From contig CAVSRB010000004.1 in assembly GCA_963730305.1 (NCBI GenBank), forward strand, positions 372,001 through 436,000: 64,000 bases of DNA. The letters are read 5' to 3'. Position 1 is the stretch's first letter, and each line of letters opens with the position of its first letter. The notes beneath the pieces are model-generated. The model was not told the DNA's origin and searched no databases. It was given only the letters and a program-made list of their open reading frames with translations. Source of the DNA: CAMYMQ01 sp963730305. GTDB lineage: Bacteria; Pseudomonadota; Alphaproteobacteria; Bin65. This document shows, one piece after another, positions 1 to 10,633 of this stretch. Both the position numbers and the translations under genes were made by a program.

Positions 1-568
1 CGGCGCGCTGCGCGCCGACCTGCTGTCCAATCCGGAGCAGGCCCAGGAAGCGGCCTCTTACGTCGCCCGGCGCCTCGACCTGCTCGCCGCCGACCACGAG
101 AAGGGCTGGGAAGGCCATCCGCAACCGGACGGCGGGCTGGAGTTCACCCGCACCCGGCGCGGGGTGACCGAACGCCACCGCATCGCCGGCGCGGTGATCC
201 GCAGCGCCGACGGCCGCCGGGTCGACGCCCAGGCGGCGACCTTGCAGTCGCTCTACTCCCACCACTCGACGCTCAAGGGGAAGGACGGCGACAAGCGCAT
301 CACCGGCCCGCTGTCGCTGTTCGACACGATCATCGCCCTGGGCCGCAAGGGCCTGTCGGTCCAGCGCTACAAGGGCCTGGGCGAGATGAACCCGGCCCAG
401 CTGTGGGAAACCACGCTCGACCCCAACGGCCGCTCGCTGTTGCAGGTCCGCGTCGAGCATGTCGACGAGGCGGGCAAGCTGTTCGAGACCCTGATGGGCG
501 ACGTCGTCGACCCGCGCCGCGAGTTCATCCAGACCCACGCGCTCGAGGTCGCGAACCTGGACGTGTGA
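1..568 (+). CDS. gyrB: DNA gyrase subunit B, C-terminal part
   Basis: C-terminal 188 residues of a type IIA topoisomerase B subunit; the reading frame is open from base 2 and the start lies outside the window. The TOPRIM/C-terminal signature RYKGLGEMNPAQLWETTLD is intact. It is followed by the conserved ending around LMGDVVDPRREFI and the terminal residues ANLDV, which favour GyrB over ParE. Gyrase B supplies the ATPase for negative supercoiling with GyrA. The family is essential and no disruption is visible in the part present. Confidence 0.95.
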   Translation, partial: GALRADLLSNPEQAQEAASYVARRLDLLAADHEKGWEGHPQPDGGLEFTRTRRGVTERHRIAGAVIRSADGRRVDAQAATLQSLYSHHSTLKGKDGDKRITGPLSLFDTIIALGRKGLSVQRYKGLGEMNPAQLWETTLDPNGRSLLQVRVEHVDEAGKLFETLMGDVVDPRREFIQTHALEVANLDV

Positions 569-804
569 GGAAAGGGCTTCGCCGCGCCCATCCGCGCGCG
601 CCGGCCCGAGCGACCGCGTGGACCGTCAGGTCATGTCAGGAGACTTGTGGATCGTCCGCGCCGAGGATTGCGGATTGCCGTCGCCGCTTATAGAACATTT
701 GACGAACAATTAGCGCGCGACACCGGCAAACGGTCAAACGCCACCCGATGCAAGTCCCGACGACCCTCGCGCCCGGCCAGAGCCGCCGGGCGCCGCCAGC
801 GGAC
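569..804. other. intergenic gap, no gene seen
   Basis: About 235 bases between the convergent ends of gyrB and the sensor kinase. I see no coding frame with family resemblance and no strong hairpin followed by a T-run. Confidence 0.5.
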
Positions 805-2304
<1,500 letters not shown>

Positions 2305-2326
2305 GACACTGTCCCCTTCGACAGAA

Positions 2327-2353
2327 ATTTGACGTCAAATCGCGATGATCGCG
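2327..2353. promoter_or_regulatory. two adjacent perfect palindromes, candidate operator
   Basis: ATTTGACGTCAAAT (2327-2340) is a perfect 14-bp palindrome. It is followed directly by CGCGAT-G-ATCGCG (2341-2353). Both lie in the divergent gap between the sensor kinase and egtC, where an operator for either gene could sit. The binding protein is unknown. Confidence 0.4.
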
Positions 2354-2499
2354 ACACGTTGCAGGCGGAAGTGTCACATGGGCTGGGTTAAATTTTCCTT
2401 GTCACGGCGCAGCCGAATTGTTGCCCGGTTTACGGCTGACCTTGATTTGTGGGATGTTTTCCCGCGCCCCGCTCGATAACAGGACGGACGCAAGAAGGC

Positions 2500-3300
2500 A
2501 TGTGCCGCATTTTATCCTATTCGGGGCCCGAGGCCGGCCTGGGACCGGTCGCGACCGAACCCGAGCATTCCCTCGTCGTCCAAAGCTACGCCCCGCGCGA
2601 GATGACCTCGGGCGTGGTCAACGCCGACGGCTTCGGCTTCGCCTGGTACGACCCGGCGCGGCAGGCGGAGCCGTTCGTCTATCGCTCGACCCTGCCGATC
2701 TGGAACGACACCAACCTGGCCATGCTGGCCGGCTATGTCCGCTCGGGGCACATGCTGGGCTATGTCCGCAGCGCGACGCCGGGCCAGGGGCTCGACATCT
2801 CCAACACCCAGCCCTTCGTCTCCGGCTGCTGGTCCTTCGTCCACAACGGCTTCGCCGACGGCTTCACCACGCCGGAGGGACGGCGGCTGTGGCGCGGCCT
2901 GCGCGGCCAACTCGGCGACGAGGCCGACGCGCTGGTCCGCGGCGGCACCGATTCGGAATACCTGTTCGCCTGGCTGATGCACCATCTCGACGAGGCCGAC
3001 CCGGCCGCCTCCGTCCGTCGGGCGCTGGCGCTGCTCGCCGAGGCCGCGCCGGCGCTCAAGATCCGGATGAATTTCGTGCTCGGCGACGGCCGCCGCCAGA
3101 TCGCCGTGCGCCACGCGGTCGGCGCGGAAGCGCCGTCGCTCTACCTGCTGCGCGACCATGCGCGCTTTCCCGGCGCCCGGCTGGTCGCCTCCGAGCCGCT
3201 GTTCGACGACCCCGCCTGGCAGGCCCTGCCCGCCGACACCCTGCTCTCGATCGACGACGACGCCAACGATGGCCACCGCCTCCAACCCCTCGCCGCCTGA
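2500..3300 (+). CDS. egtC: ergothioneine biosynthesis amidohydrolase EgtC-like
   Basis: 266-residue class II (Ntn) glutamine-amidotransferase-fold protein. The start at 2500 gives N-terminal MCRILSYSG, placing the catalytic cysteine at residue 2 as the family requires; an upstream in-frame start would bury it. Further family features are NADGFGFAWY, GHMLGYVRSAT and FVHNGF. In actinobacteria EgtC removes the glutamyl group from gamma-glutamyl-hercynylcysteine sulfoxide. It overlaps egtB by 32 bases, so the two are surely cotranscribed. No egtA (glutamate-cysteine ligase) or egtE lies nearby, so the true substrate is inferred from context. Confidence 0.85.
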   Translation: MCRILSYSGPEAGLGPVATEPEHSLVVQSYAPREMTSGVVNADGFGFAWYDPARQAEPFVYRSTLPIWNDTNLAMLAGYVRSGHMLGYVRSATPGQGLDISNTQPFVSGCWSFVHNGFADGFTTPEGRRLWRGLRGQLGDEADALVRGGTDSEYLFAWLMHHLDEADPAASVRRALALLAEAAPALKIRMNFVLGDGRRQIAVRHAVGAEAPSLYLLRDHARFPGARLVASEPLFDDPAWQALPADTLLSIDDDANDGHRLQPLAA

Positions 3301-4450
3301 GCTGCGCGCCCGTCTGCGGTCCGATTTCGAAGCCTGCCGCGCCGGCACGCTCGACATCTTCGACGGCATGAGCGAGGCGGAGTTCCGCGAGCAGCTCCAC
3401 CCCAAGTTCTCGCCGCTGGGCTGGCACCTCGGCCATATCGCCTATACCGAGGCGGCGTGGCTGATCGCCAAATGCGCCGAGCGCCCGCTGCCGCGGCCCG
3501 AGCTCGAGGCGATCTTCCACGTCGACGCCGTGCCCAAGGGCGAGCGCAGCCGGCGGATTCCGGACTTGCCCTCGGTCAAGGACTACGCCGCGACGGTCCG
3601 CGCCGAGATGCTCGACTGCCTCGAGGCGGTGCCGATCGACCGCCAGGAGCGGCTGTGGCGCTTCGTCCTCCAGCACGAGGCGCAGCACACCGAGACGGTC
3701 CAGCTCCTGCTCGCCCTGCGCGACCGCGGCGACACGACAGCCGGCGGCGATCTCGACGACGCGCTCAACCTGATCGACTGGGTCCGGGTCCCGGGCGGCA
3801 CCGTGACGGTCGGGCTGGAATCGGCCGAAGCGCTCGACAACGAACGGCCCAGCCACCCGGTCCGGGTCGCGCCCTTCCAGATCGCCCGCGATCCGGTCCG
3901 CCAGGCATCCTTTGCCGCCTTCATGGCCGACGGCGGCTACGCCCGCCGCGAGTTGTGGAGCGCCGAGGGCTGGGACTGGCTGCAGCGCGCGGGCGTGCGC
4001 GAGCCGCTCTACTGGCGGCCGGGCGCGCCCCACCTGCCGGTGTGCGGGGTCAGCGCCTACGAGGCCGAGGCCTTCTGCCGCTGGGCCGGCGCGCGGCTGC
4101 CGACCGAGTTCGAATGGGAGGCCGCGGCCCAGCTCGGCCCCGACGGCGGCCCAGAAGGCGGCCGGGAGGGGCCGAACGACATGCTCGGCCACGTCTGGGA
4201 ATGGACCGCCTCGCCCTTCGCGCCCTATCCCGGATTCGAGCCGTGGCCTTACCCCGGCTATTCCCAGACCTATTTCGATGGCTGCCACCGCGTGCTGCGC
4301 GGGGGCAGCTGGGCCACCCGCCCCTGGGCGCGGCGGCCCAGCTTCCGCAACTGGTACACCCCCGACGTCCGGCAGATCTTCGCCGGCTTCCGCTGCGCGC
4401 GCGACGCCGAGCCGGGCCAGACCGCAACCAACCGCAAGAGAGTCCGATGA
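3269..4450 (+). CDS. egtB: iron-dependent sulfoxide synthase EgtB
   Basis: 393 residues: N-terminal DinB-like helical domain (about 10-150) and C-terminal FGE-sulfatase/C-type-lectin-like domain (about 185-385). The expected iron ligands are present: H56 in GWHLGHIAYTE, and H136 and H140 in LQHEAQHTET (HxxxHxE). The C-terminal half shows RLPTEFEWEAA, GHVWEWTASPF and VLRGGSWATRP, typical of the family. The enzyme couples hercynine with cysteine or gamma-glutamylcysteine using oxygen. Start ATG 3269 lies inside egtC. The related selenoneine synthase SenA is less likely given the egtC and egtD neighbours. Confidence 0.93.
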   Translation: MATASNPSPPELRARLRSDFEACRAGTLDIFDGMSEAEFREQLHPKFSPLGWHLGHIAYTEAAWLIAKCAERPLPRPELEAIFHVDAVPKGERSRRIPDLPSVKDYAATVRAEMLDCLEAVPIDRQERLWRFVLQHEAQHTETVQLLLALRDRGDTTAGGDLDDALNLIDWVRVPGGTVTVGLESAEALDNERPSHPVRVAPFQIARDPVRQASFAAFMADGGYARRELWSAEGWDWLQRAGVREPLYWRPGAPHLPVCGVSAYEAEAFCRWAGARLPTEFEWEAAAQLGPDGGPEGGREGPNDMLGHVWEWTASPFAPYPGFEPWPYPGYSQTYFDGCHRVLRGGSWATRPWARRPSFRNWYTPDVRQIFAGFRCARDAEPGQTATNRKRVR

Positions 4451-5481
4451 GCCTGGACGTTTCAGGAGAGATCGAGAGCAACGAGGGCGGCGGCCGGTTC
4501 CTGTGGACCGACTTCGAGCCGTTGCGCTCGGAACCGGCCGTGGGCGCCGACGTGGTCGCCGGCCTGACCGCCAGCCCGAAGACCCTGCCGCCGAAATATT
4601 TCTACGACGACTACGGCTCGGAGCTGTTCGAGCGGATCTGCGACCAGCCGGAATACTATCCGACGCGCACCGAGAACGCGATCCTGGCCGCCATCTCGGA
4701 CGAGATCGCCGCGCTGACCGGCCCGTGCGACATGGTCGAGCTGGGCAGCGGCAGCGCGCGCAAGACCCGGGTGCTGATCGACGCCTATATGGCGCGCGCC
4801 GACGCGGCCGACGGTGCGGGCGCGCTGCGCTACATCCCGGTCGACGTCTCGGGCGGCATCCTCAAGTCGAGCGCGCAGGACCTGATCGACCGCCATCCCG
4901 AGCTGGAGATCTGGGGCCTGATCGGCACCTACGAACAGGCGCTGGCCGGCCTGCCGCCGCGCGACCTGCCGGCACGGATGGTGATGTTCCTGGGCAGCAC
5001 CATGGGCAACCTGCTGCCCCACGAGGCCGAGGCCTTCCTCGCCCGCGCCGGCCGGGCGCTGCACGGCGGCGAGTATTTCCTGATCGGCTTCGACCTGCAG
5101 AAGCCGGTCGACGTGCTCGAGGCCGCCTACAACGACGCCGAGGGCGTGACCGCGGCCTTCAACCTCAACATGCTGCGCCACCTCAACGCCAGCTACGACG
5201 GCGACTTCGAGCTCGACCGCTTCCGTCACCTCGCCTTCTACAACCACGACCATCACCGCATCGAGATGCACCTCGAAAGCCAGGCCGAGCAGACGGTGAC
5301 CCTGCGCGGCCTCGACCTCACCGTCGATTTCGAGCCCGGCGAGACCATCCACTCCGAGATCTCGCGCAAGTTCACCCGCGAGCACATGGCCGACGCCTTC
5401 GCCGACGCCGGCTTCTCGGCGGTCCAGAGCTGGACCGACCCGAAGGAATGGTACGCGGTGTCGCTGTTCCGGAAGGATTAG
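4447..5481 (+). CDS. egtD: L-histidine N-alpha-methyltransferase EgtD
   Basis: 344-residue SAM-dependent methyltransferase that trimethylates histidine to hercynine, the first step of ergothioneine synthesis. Family landmarks are LPPKYFYDDYGSELFERIC near the N-terminus, the SAM-binding stretch MVELGSGSARKTRVL, FLGSTMGNL, and the C-terminal SWTDPKEWYAVSLF. Its ATG overlaps the egtB stop (ATGA), so translation is probably coupled. A strong hairpin follows the gene, closing an egtC-egtB-egtD operon. Confidence 0.95.
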   Translation: MSLDVSGEIESNEGGGRFLWTDFEPLRSEPAVGADVVAGLTASPKTLPPKYFYDDYGSELFERICDQPEYYPTRTENAILAAISDEIAALTGPCDMVELGSGSARKTRVLIDAYMARADAADGAGALRYIPVDVSGGILKSSAQDLIDRHPELEIWGLIGTYEQALAGLPPRDLPARMVMFLGSTMGNLLPHEAEAFLARAGRALHGGEYFLIGFDLQKPVDVLEAAYNDAEGVTAAFNLNMLRHLNASYDGDFELDRFRHLAFYNHDHHRIEMHLESQAEQTVTLRGLDLTVDFEPGETIHSEISRKFTREHMADAFADAGFSAVQSWTDPKEWYAVSLFRKD

Positions 5482-5517
5482 GCGCGGCTCCGAACGCGCA
5501 GCTGGCGCCCAAAAAGA

Positions 5518-5543
5518 AAAGGCCCGGGTCTCCCCGGGCCTTT
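5518..5543. terminator. bidirectional intrinsic terminator
   Basis: An 11-bp perfect stem (AAAGGCCCGGG / CCCGGGCCTTT) closes a TCTC loop. An A-rich run precedes it on the left and a T-containing run follows on the right, between the convergent egtD and Bax-inhibitor genes, so it can serve both. Confidence 0.85.
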
Positions 5544-5571
5544 CCCGTTTTCGGTTCGATCCGTCCGCCGT

Positions 5572-6327
5572 CTACTGGCGATTGCCGAACAGCGACAGCA
5601 TGAACAGGAACATGTTGAGGAAGTCGAGGTAGAGCATCAGCGCGCCCATCACCGCCTTCCGGGTGACGACGTCGCCGCCGTCGCTCGCCACGTACATCTC
5701 CTTGATCCGCTGGGTGTCCCACGCGGTCAGGCCGACGAAGATCAGCACGCCGAGGATCGAGATGGCGAAGTGGAGCGCCGGGCTCTGCAGGAAGATGTTG
5801 ACCAGCATCGCGATGACGACGCCGATCAGGCCCATGATCAGGAACGAGCCCATCTTCGAGAGGTCGCGCTTGGTCGTGTAGCCGTAGAGGCTCATCGCGC
5901 CGAACATGCCCGCGGTCATGAAGAAGACCTTGGCGATGCTCATGCTCGTGTAGACCACCAGGATCGGCGCCAGCATCAGGCCGACCATTCCGGCGTAGAC
6001 CCAGAACATCGTCTGCGCGCCGCTCGCGCTCATCGTCTGGATCTTGGCGCTGAGCACGAAGACCATGATCAGCGGCGCGAACAACGCGACCCAGCCGAGG
6101 ATGGTCAGCTTGGTGTAGTGCAGCCCGTTCGCCGCCTCCAGCGTGTGATAGAAGAGCTGCGAGATCGCCGGGACCTGGACCACGACGAACGCGACGATGC
6201 CCGTGAGGACCATGCCCACGGCCATGTAGTTGTAGACCTTGAGCATGTAGGCGCGGAGACCGACGTCTACGTCAGCCGTCGTTGCCGCGCCGCGATTTAC
6301 GATGCCACCCTGGTAACGCGGTTCCAT
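5572..6327 (-). CDS. Bax inhibitor-1/YccA family membrane protein
   Basis: 251 residues with about seven hydrophobic helices. N-terminal YQGGIVNRGAATTADVDVGLRAYMLKVYNYMAVG and the ending YLDFLNMFLFMLSLFGNR are typical of alphaproteobacterial BI-1/YccA proteins, including an aspartate near the last helix. The start at 6327 (MEPRYQ) is preferred because GAAGGG lies upstream and the longer frame adds a non-family leader. Members are inner-membrane proteins linked to calcium leak or FtsH; the exact role is unknown. Confidence 0.92.
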   Translation of the reverse strand: MEPRYQGGIVNRGAATTADVDVGLRAYMLKVYNYMAVGMVLTGIVAFVVVQVPAISQLFYHTLEAANGLHYTKLTILGWVALFAPLIMVFVLSAKIQTMSASGAQTMFWVYAGMVGLMLAPILVVYTSMSIAKVFFMTAGMFGAMSLYGYTTKRDLSKMGSFLIMGLIGVVIAMLVNIFLQSPALHFAISILGVLIFVGLTAWDTQRIKEMYVASDGGDVVTRKAVMGALMLYLDFLNMFLFMLSLFGNRQ

Positions 6328-6448
6328 TTTTTTCGAACCCTTCGGCTGATGGTTTGAACTCGGGAGGTATTTTGGTGTCCGAGAGCGAAAAATCAATGAC
6401 GAACGCGGCGAAATTTGGGTCTTTCGCAAAGATTTACTTATTCATTCC

Positions 6449-9013
6449 TTAGCAGCGCCGCGCGGCTTCTGGCTCATCGCCCGCCAGGTGCCGAGGAAGC
6501 CCGAAAACCAGCATCACGGCGAGGCAGATCAGCGCGGTCGAGATCGCCGTGACCGGCAGGAACGCCCAGCCCGCGCCCATGCCCTGGGTCAGCACCAGCC
6601 AGCCGGTCAGCGTGCCCAGCGCCGCGGCGATCGCCGCCGTGGCCAGCCCGAGCAGCCCGTATTCGAGCAGGAAGGCGTTGAGGATGCGACGCCGGGTCGC
6701 GCCCAGTACCTTGAGCACGACCGCGTCGTAGACCCGCCGGGCGTGGCCCGCCGCGATCGCCCCGGCCAGCACCAGGAGCCCCGCGACGATGGTGACCAGC
6801 GCGGTCGCCCGCACCGCCAGGCCGATATTGTCGAGGATGGCCGCGGCGGCGGCGAGCGCCTCGCGCACCCGGATCGCCGAGACGTTGGGCAGCTTCGACG
6901 TCACCGCCTTGAGCAGCGGCAGCTCGGCCGAGGGCGGCGCCTCGACCGCGGCGATGTGGCTGTGCGGCGCGGCTTCGAGCGTGCCCGGCGCGAAGATGAC
7001 GGTGAAGTTCATGCCCAGCGTCCGCCACTTGATCCGGCGCAGGTTGCCGATCCTGGCGGTGATCTCGCGGCCGAGCACGTTGAAGGTGATGGTGTCGCCG
7101 ACCTTGAGCCCCATGCCGGCGGCGAGGTTGGCGTCGAACGAGATCAGCGGCGGGCCCTTGTAGTCGGGCGGCCACCACTTGCCGGCGACGATCTCCGAGC
7201 CGTCGGGCGGGGTCTTGGCGTAGGTCAGGCCGCGCTCGTTGCGCACCGCCCAGCGCGCGCCGGGGTCGATCTTGGCCTGGCGCACCGGCACGCCGTTGAG
7301 CCGCACGATCCGCGCCCGGATCATCGGCATCCGCACCTCGCCGGTCACCCCCGGCACCGACTTGACCGCGGCGTCGAAGGCGGCGACCTGCTGCGGCTGG
7401 ATGTCGATGAAGAAGAAGGCCGGCGCCTTGGCCGGGATCTGGCGGCGCACCTGGTTGGACAGGTTGCCCTGCACCAGAGCGATCGCGACCAGCACGGTGA
7501 CCCCGAAGCCGAGCGACAGCACCACGCTGCCGGTCGGCGCGCCGGGCCGGTGGATGTTGGCCAGTGCGAAACGCAGATTGGGGCCGCCCAGCCTGGAGCC
7601 GCCGCGCAGGGTCGCGCCCGGCCCGGACAGCGCGGCCGCGCCGCGGGCGATGCCCCAGGCCATCGCCCGGAACAACAGGAAGGCGACCAGGCAGGCGGCG
7701 ATGAAGATCATCGCCAGGACCTTGTCGACCGCGGTGAGGATCGCCAGCGCGCCGAGCGCCGCCGCCAGCACCGCGGTGGCCAGCACGTAGACCCGGCGCG
7801 GCCGGGTGTTGACCGGCGCGACCGCCTGACGGAACAGCACCGCCGGCGGCACCTCGCGGGCGCGGGCCACCGACCACAGCGAGAAGCACAGCGCGGTCAG
7901 CAGGCCGTAGCCCGCGGCGACCAGCAGCGGCACCGGGTAGATGCCGAGGCGCAGGGTTACCGGCAGCACGTCCTCGAGCATGCCGGCGAGCAGCGACGGC
8001 ACGATCGCGCCGATCACCAGCCCGACCGCGATGCCGACGACGCTGAGCGCGAGCACCTGGATCAGGTAGGTCCAGAACACCGTCTGCGCCGACGCGCCCA
8101 GGCACTTGAAGGTGGCGATGGTCGCGGTGCGGGCGTCGAGCCAGGCGCGCACGCCGTTGGCGATGCCGAGCCCGCCGACCAGCAGCGCGGTCAGCCCGAC
8201 CAGCGTCAGGTAGAGGGTGAACTGGTCGATGAAGCGCTGGGTGCCCGGCGTCGCCTGCGCCAGCGAGCGGACCCGCCAGCCGGCATGGGGCTGGTCGCGC
8301 CGGGCCGCGGCGACGAAGGCCGCCGGGGCTGCGCCCTTCGGCAGGCGGAGCCGGTAGCGGTAGTAGATCAGGCTGCCCTCGCGCACCAGGCCGGTGCCCG
8401 GCAGCGCCGCGTCGCCGATCATCACCCGCGGGCCGAGGGTGAACAGCTGGGTGCCGCGGTCCGGCTCGCGCGTGACCAGGCCGCGGATGACGAACTGCTC
8501 GGTGCCGATGCGGATGGGGTCGCCGACCTTGAGGCCGAGCCGGTGGATGACCAGCGGGTCGACCAGCGCGCCGGGCTTGCCCGCGCGGACGGCGAGCAGT
8601 GCGTGCAAGGCCGCCTTGCCGATCGGCTTGCCGTCGACCTGGAGCGTGCCGTAGAGCGGGTAGCGGCCGTCGACCGCCTTGAGCTCGATCAGCAGCCGCG
8701 CGCGGGCGTCGGTGCGGCCGGGCACGTACATCATGCTGCGCATGCCGACCACGCGGGAGACGGTGCCCTGCGAGTCGAGCCAGCGCCGCTCCGCCGGCGA
8801 CGCGTCGCGGTGGATCAGCCGGGCCTCGGCGTCGCCGCCGAGGATGTTGCGGGCGTCGTGCGCCAGGCCCTCCTGGACCGAGCTCGACAGCGAGCCGATC
8901 CCCGCGATCGCGGCGACGCCCAGGGCGAGGCAGGCGAGGAAGACGCGGAAGCCCTTGACCCCGCCGCGCAGCTCGCGGCGGGCCAGGCGCAGGGCGACGC
9001 GGAAGCCGTTCAC
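6449..9013 (-). CDS. ybbP: ABC transporter permease, YbbP/FtsX-like
   Basis: 854 residues. N-terminal RLARRELRGGVKGFRVFLACLALGVAAIAGIGS gives a first membrane helix. A large periplasmic MacB-PCD-like domain, two FtsX-type permease blocks (around 260-375 and 750-840) and central helices complete the YbbP architecture. It starts with GTG overlapping the ybbA stop (GTGA). With ybbA and the divergent tesA it forms the common tesA/ybbA/ybbP locus. The substrate is unproven; a role in lipid or lipoprotein handling is usually assumed. Confidence 0.9.
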   Translation of the reverse strand: MNGFRVALRLARRELRGGVKGFRVFLACLALGVAAIAGIGSLSSSVQEGLAHDARNILGGDAEARLIHRDASPAERRWLDSQGTVSRVVGMRSMMYVPGRTDARARLLIELKAVDGRYPLYGTLQVDGKPIGKAALHALLAVRAGKPGALVDPLVIHRLGLKVGDPIRIGTEQFVIRGLVTREPDRGTQLFTLGPRVMIGDAALPGTGLVREGSLIYYRYRLRLPKGAAPAAFVAAARRDQPHAGWRVRSLAQATPGTQRFIDQFTLYLTLVGLTALLVGGLGIANGVRAWLDARTATIATFKCLGASAQTVFWTYLIQVLALSVVGIAVGLVIGAIVPSLLAGMLEDVLPVTLRLGIYPVPLLVAAGYGLLTALCFSLWSVARAREVPPAVLFRQAVAPVNTRPRRVYVLATAVLAAALGALAILTAVDKVLAMIFIAACLVAFLLFRAMAWGIARGAAALSGPGATLRGGSRLGGPNLRFALANIHRPGAPTGSVVLSLGFGVTVLVAIALVQGNLSNQVRRQIPAKAPAFFFIDIQPQQVAAFDAAVKSVPGVTGEVRMPMIRARIVRLNGVPVRQAKIDPGARWAVRNERGLTYAKTPPDGSEIVAGKWWPPDYKGPPLISFDANLAAGMGLKVGDTITFNVLGREITARIGNLRRIKWRTLGMNFTVIFAPGTLEAAPHSHIAAVEAPPSAELPLLKAVTSKLPNVSAIRVREALAAAAAILDNIGLAVRATALVTIVAGLLVLAGAIAAGHARRVYDAVVLKVLGATRRRILNAFLLEYGLLGLATAAIAAALGTLTGWLVLTQGMGAGWAFLPVTAISTALICLAVMLVFGLPRHLAGDEPEAARRC

Positions 9014-9732
9014 GCGCCGACCGGCCCGGCCGCCGCGCTGGGCGGCGCGACGGGCGCGCCCTCCGCGGCGCCGGCGTCGACGACCTGGCCGTCGGCCAGC
9101 CGGACCACCCGGCCGCAGCGTTCGGCCAGCACCCGGTCGTGGGTGATCAGCAAGAGCGTCATGCCCATCCGGTCGCGCAGCGAGAACAGCAGGTCCATCA
9201 CGGCCTCGCCGGTCTCGCCGTCGAGGTTGCCGGTCGGCTCGTCGGCCAGCAGCAGCTTGGGCCCGACCGCGCAGGCGCGGGCCAGCGCGACGCGCTGCTG
9301 CTCGCCGCCGGAGAGCTGGGAGGGATAGTGGGTCAGCCGGTGGCTCAGCCCGACCGCGTCGAGCCCGTCGCGCGCGCGGTCGAAGGCGTCGGACCGGCCG
9401 GCGAACTCGAGCGGCATGGCGACGTTCTCCAGCGCCGACATGGTCGGGATCAGGTGGAAGTTCTGGAACACGATGCCGACGTTGTCGCGCCGGAACAGGG
9501 CGAGCCCGTCCTCGTCGAGCACGCCCAGATCCTGGCCGGCGACGGTGACCGTGCCGTCGCTCGGCCGCTCCAGCCCGGCGATCACCATCATCATGGTCGA
9601 CTTGCCCGAGCCCGACGGGCCGACGATCGCCGCGGCCTCGCCGTCGCCGATCGACAGGTCGATGCCGCGCAGGATGTGCACCCGGCCCGCCGCGCTGTCG
9701 AGGCTCAGGTGGACGTCATCGAGTCGGATCAT
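9010..9732 (-). CDS. ybbA: ABC transporter ATP-binding protein YbbA
   Basis: 240-residue ABC ATPase of the LolD/MacB type. Visible are Walker A GPSGSGKST, the Q-loop NVGIVFQNF, signature LSGGEQQRVALARA, Walker B LLLADEPTGNLDG and H-switch LLITHD. The start at 9732 (MIRLDDV) is favoured over an upstream frame extension by GGAGA seven bases before it. It should energise the overlapping permease. It is transcribed away from tesA. Confidence 0.94.
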   Translation of the reverse strand: MIRLDDVHLSLDSAAGRVHILRGIDLSIGDGEAAAIVGPSGSGKSTMMMVIAGLERPSDGTVTVAGQDLGVLDEDGLALFRRDNVGIVFQNFHLIPTMSALENVAMPLEFAGRSDAFDRARDGLDAVGLSHRLTHYPSQLSGGEQQRVALARACAVGPKLLLADEPTGNLDGETGEAVMDLLFSLRDRMGMTLLLITHDRVLAERCGRVVRLADGQVVDAGAAEGAPVAPPSAAAGPVGA

Positions 9733-9838
9733 GCAAGTCTCCGCGGCCGGCGCGCGCACGGTGGACCCGGGCCGCGCGCGTGCCTAGATGGTAGGGAAGC
9801 GACCGTGCGCCTGAATCGTCCGGGAAAAGGGCATCGTC

Positions 9839-10522
9839 ATGGCATATGAGCCTGCCGCTCCGCTATTCAAGCGCCGCCGACACTGGCGGTCCCGCATGCC
9901 GTCGGGGCTCGCCGCGCTGGTCGCGCTGCTCCTGGCGGCGGCAGCGCCCGGCGCGGCGCAGGCGACGGCCAAGCTGCTGGTGATCGGCGACAGCATCACC
10001 GCCGGCTACGGCCTGCCCGCCGAGGAGGCCTTTCCGGTCAAGCTGGAGGCGGCGCTGCGCAAGCGCGGCTACGACATCAAGGTGGTCAACGGCGGCATCT
10101 CCGGCGACACCACCGCCGGCGGCAAGGCGCGGCTGGCCTGGGCGCTGGCGTCGAAGCCCGACTACGTGATCATCGAACTGGGCGGCAACGACGGGCTGCG
10201 CGGCATCGACCCGGCCGACACCCGCGCCAACCTCGACGCCATGCTGACGACCCTGCAGAAGGCGAAGATCCCGGTGCTGCTGACCGGCATGATGGCGCCG
10301 CGCAACCTCGGCCCCGACTACGGCAAGGCGTTCGACGCGATCTTCCCGGCGCTGGCCAAGAAGCACGGCGTGCTGTTCTACCCCTTCTTCCTCGACGGCA
10401 TCGCGCTCGACCCCAAGCTCAACCAGGGCGACCTGATCCACCCCAACCCCAAGGGGGTCGCGATCATCGTGAAACGCATCCTGCCGTCGGTGATCAAGCT
10501 GATCGGCAAGCCGGGCGACTGA
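9839..10522 (+). CDS. tesA: arylesterase / acyl-CoA thioesterase I TesA
   Basis: 227-residue SGNH hydrolase. Residues 1-44 form a signal peptide with a basic start (KRRRHWRSR) and an Ala/Leu core. Block I is GDSITAGYG (Ser52 nucleophile), the oxyanion residues are in NGGISGDTT and ELGGNDGLRG, and the Asp/His block is GDLIHPN. The enzyme hydrolyses acyl thioesters and aryl esters in the periplasm. ATG 9839 has AAAAGGG upstream; an internal ATG at 9896 would also leave a signal peptide. Divergent from ybbA. Confidence 0.94.
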   Translation: MAYEPAAPLFKRRRHWRSRMPSGLAALVALLLAAAAPGAAQATAKLLVIGDSITAGYGLPAEEAFPVKLEAALRKRGYDIKVVNGGISGDTTAGGKARLAWALASKPDYVIIELGGNDGLRGIDPADTRANLDAMLTTLQKAKIPVLLTGMMAPRNLGPDYGKAFDAIFPALAKKHGVLFYPFFLDGIALDPKLNQGDLIHPNPKGVAIIVKRILPSVIKLIGKPGD

Positions 10523-10633
10523 CGACTGAGATATGGCCGCTCCGGCGTTTGCGCCGCGGCAAAATTGCGCTAGGAAGATTCCGGATGCTTGCCGCTGCGG
10601 CGGAAGCGGGGATAGGACGACAGGAGGCCGACC

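Noticed and set aside
6488..9328. Very long plus-strand frame (946 residues) opposite ybbP and ybbA
   Set aside because: Its Arg/Gly/Asp/His-rich composition is the usual antisense shadow in a 70 percent GC genome, and the minus strand has clear ABC-transporter motifs.
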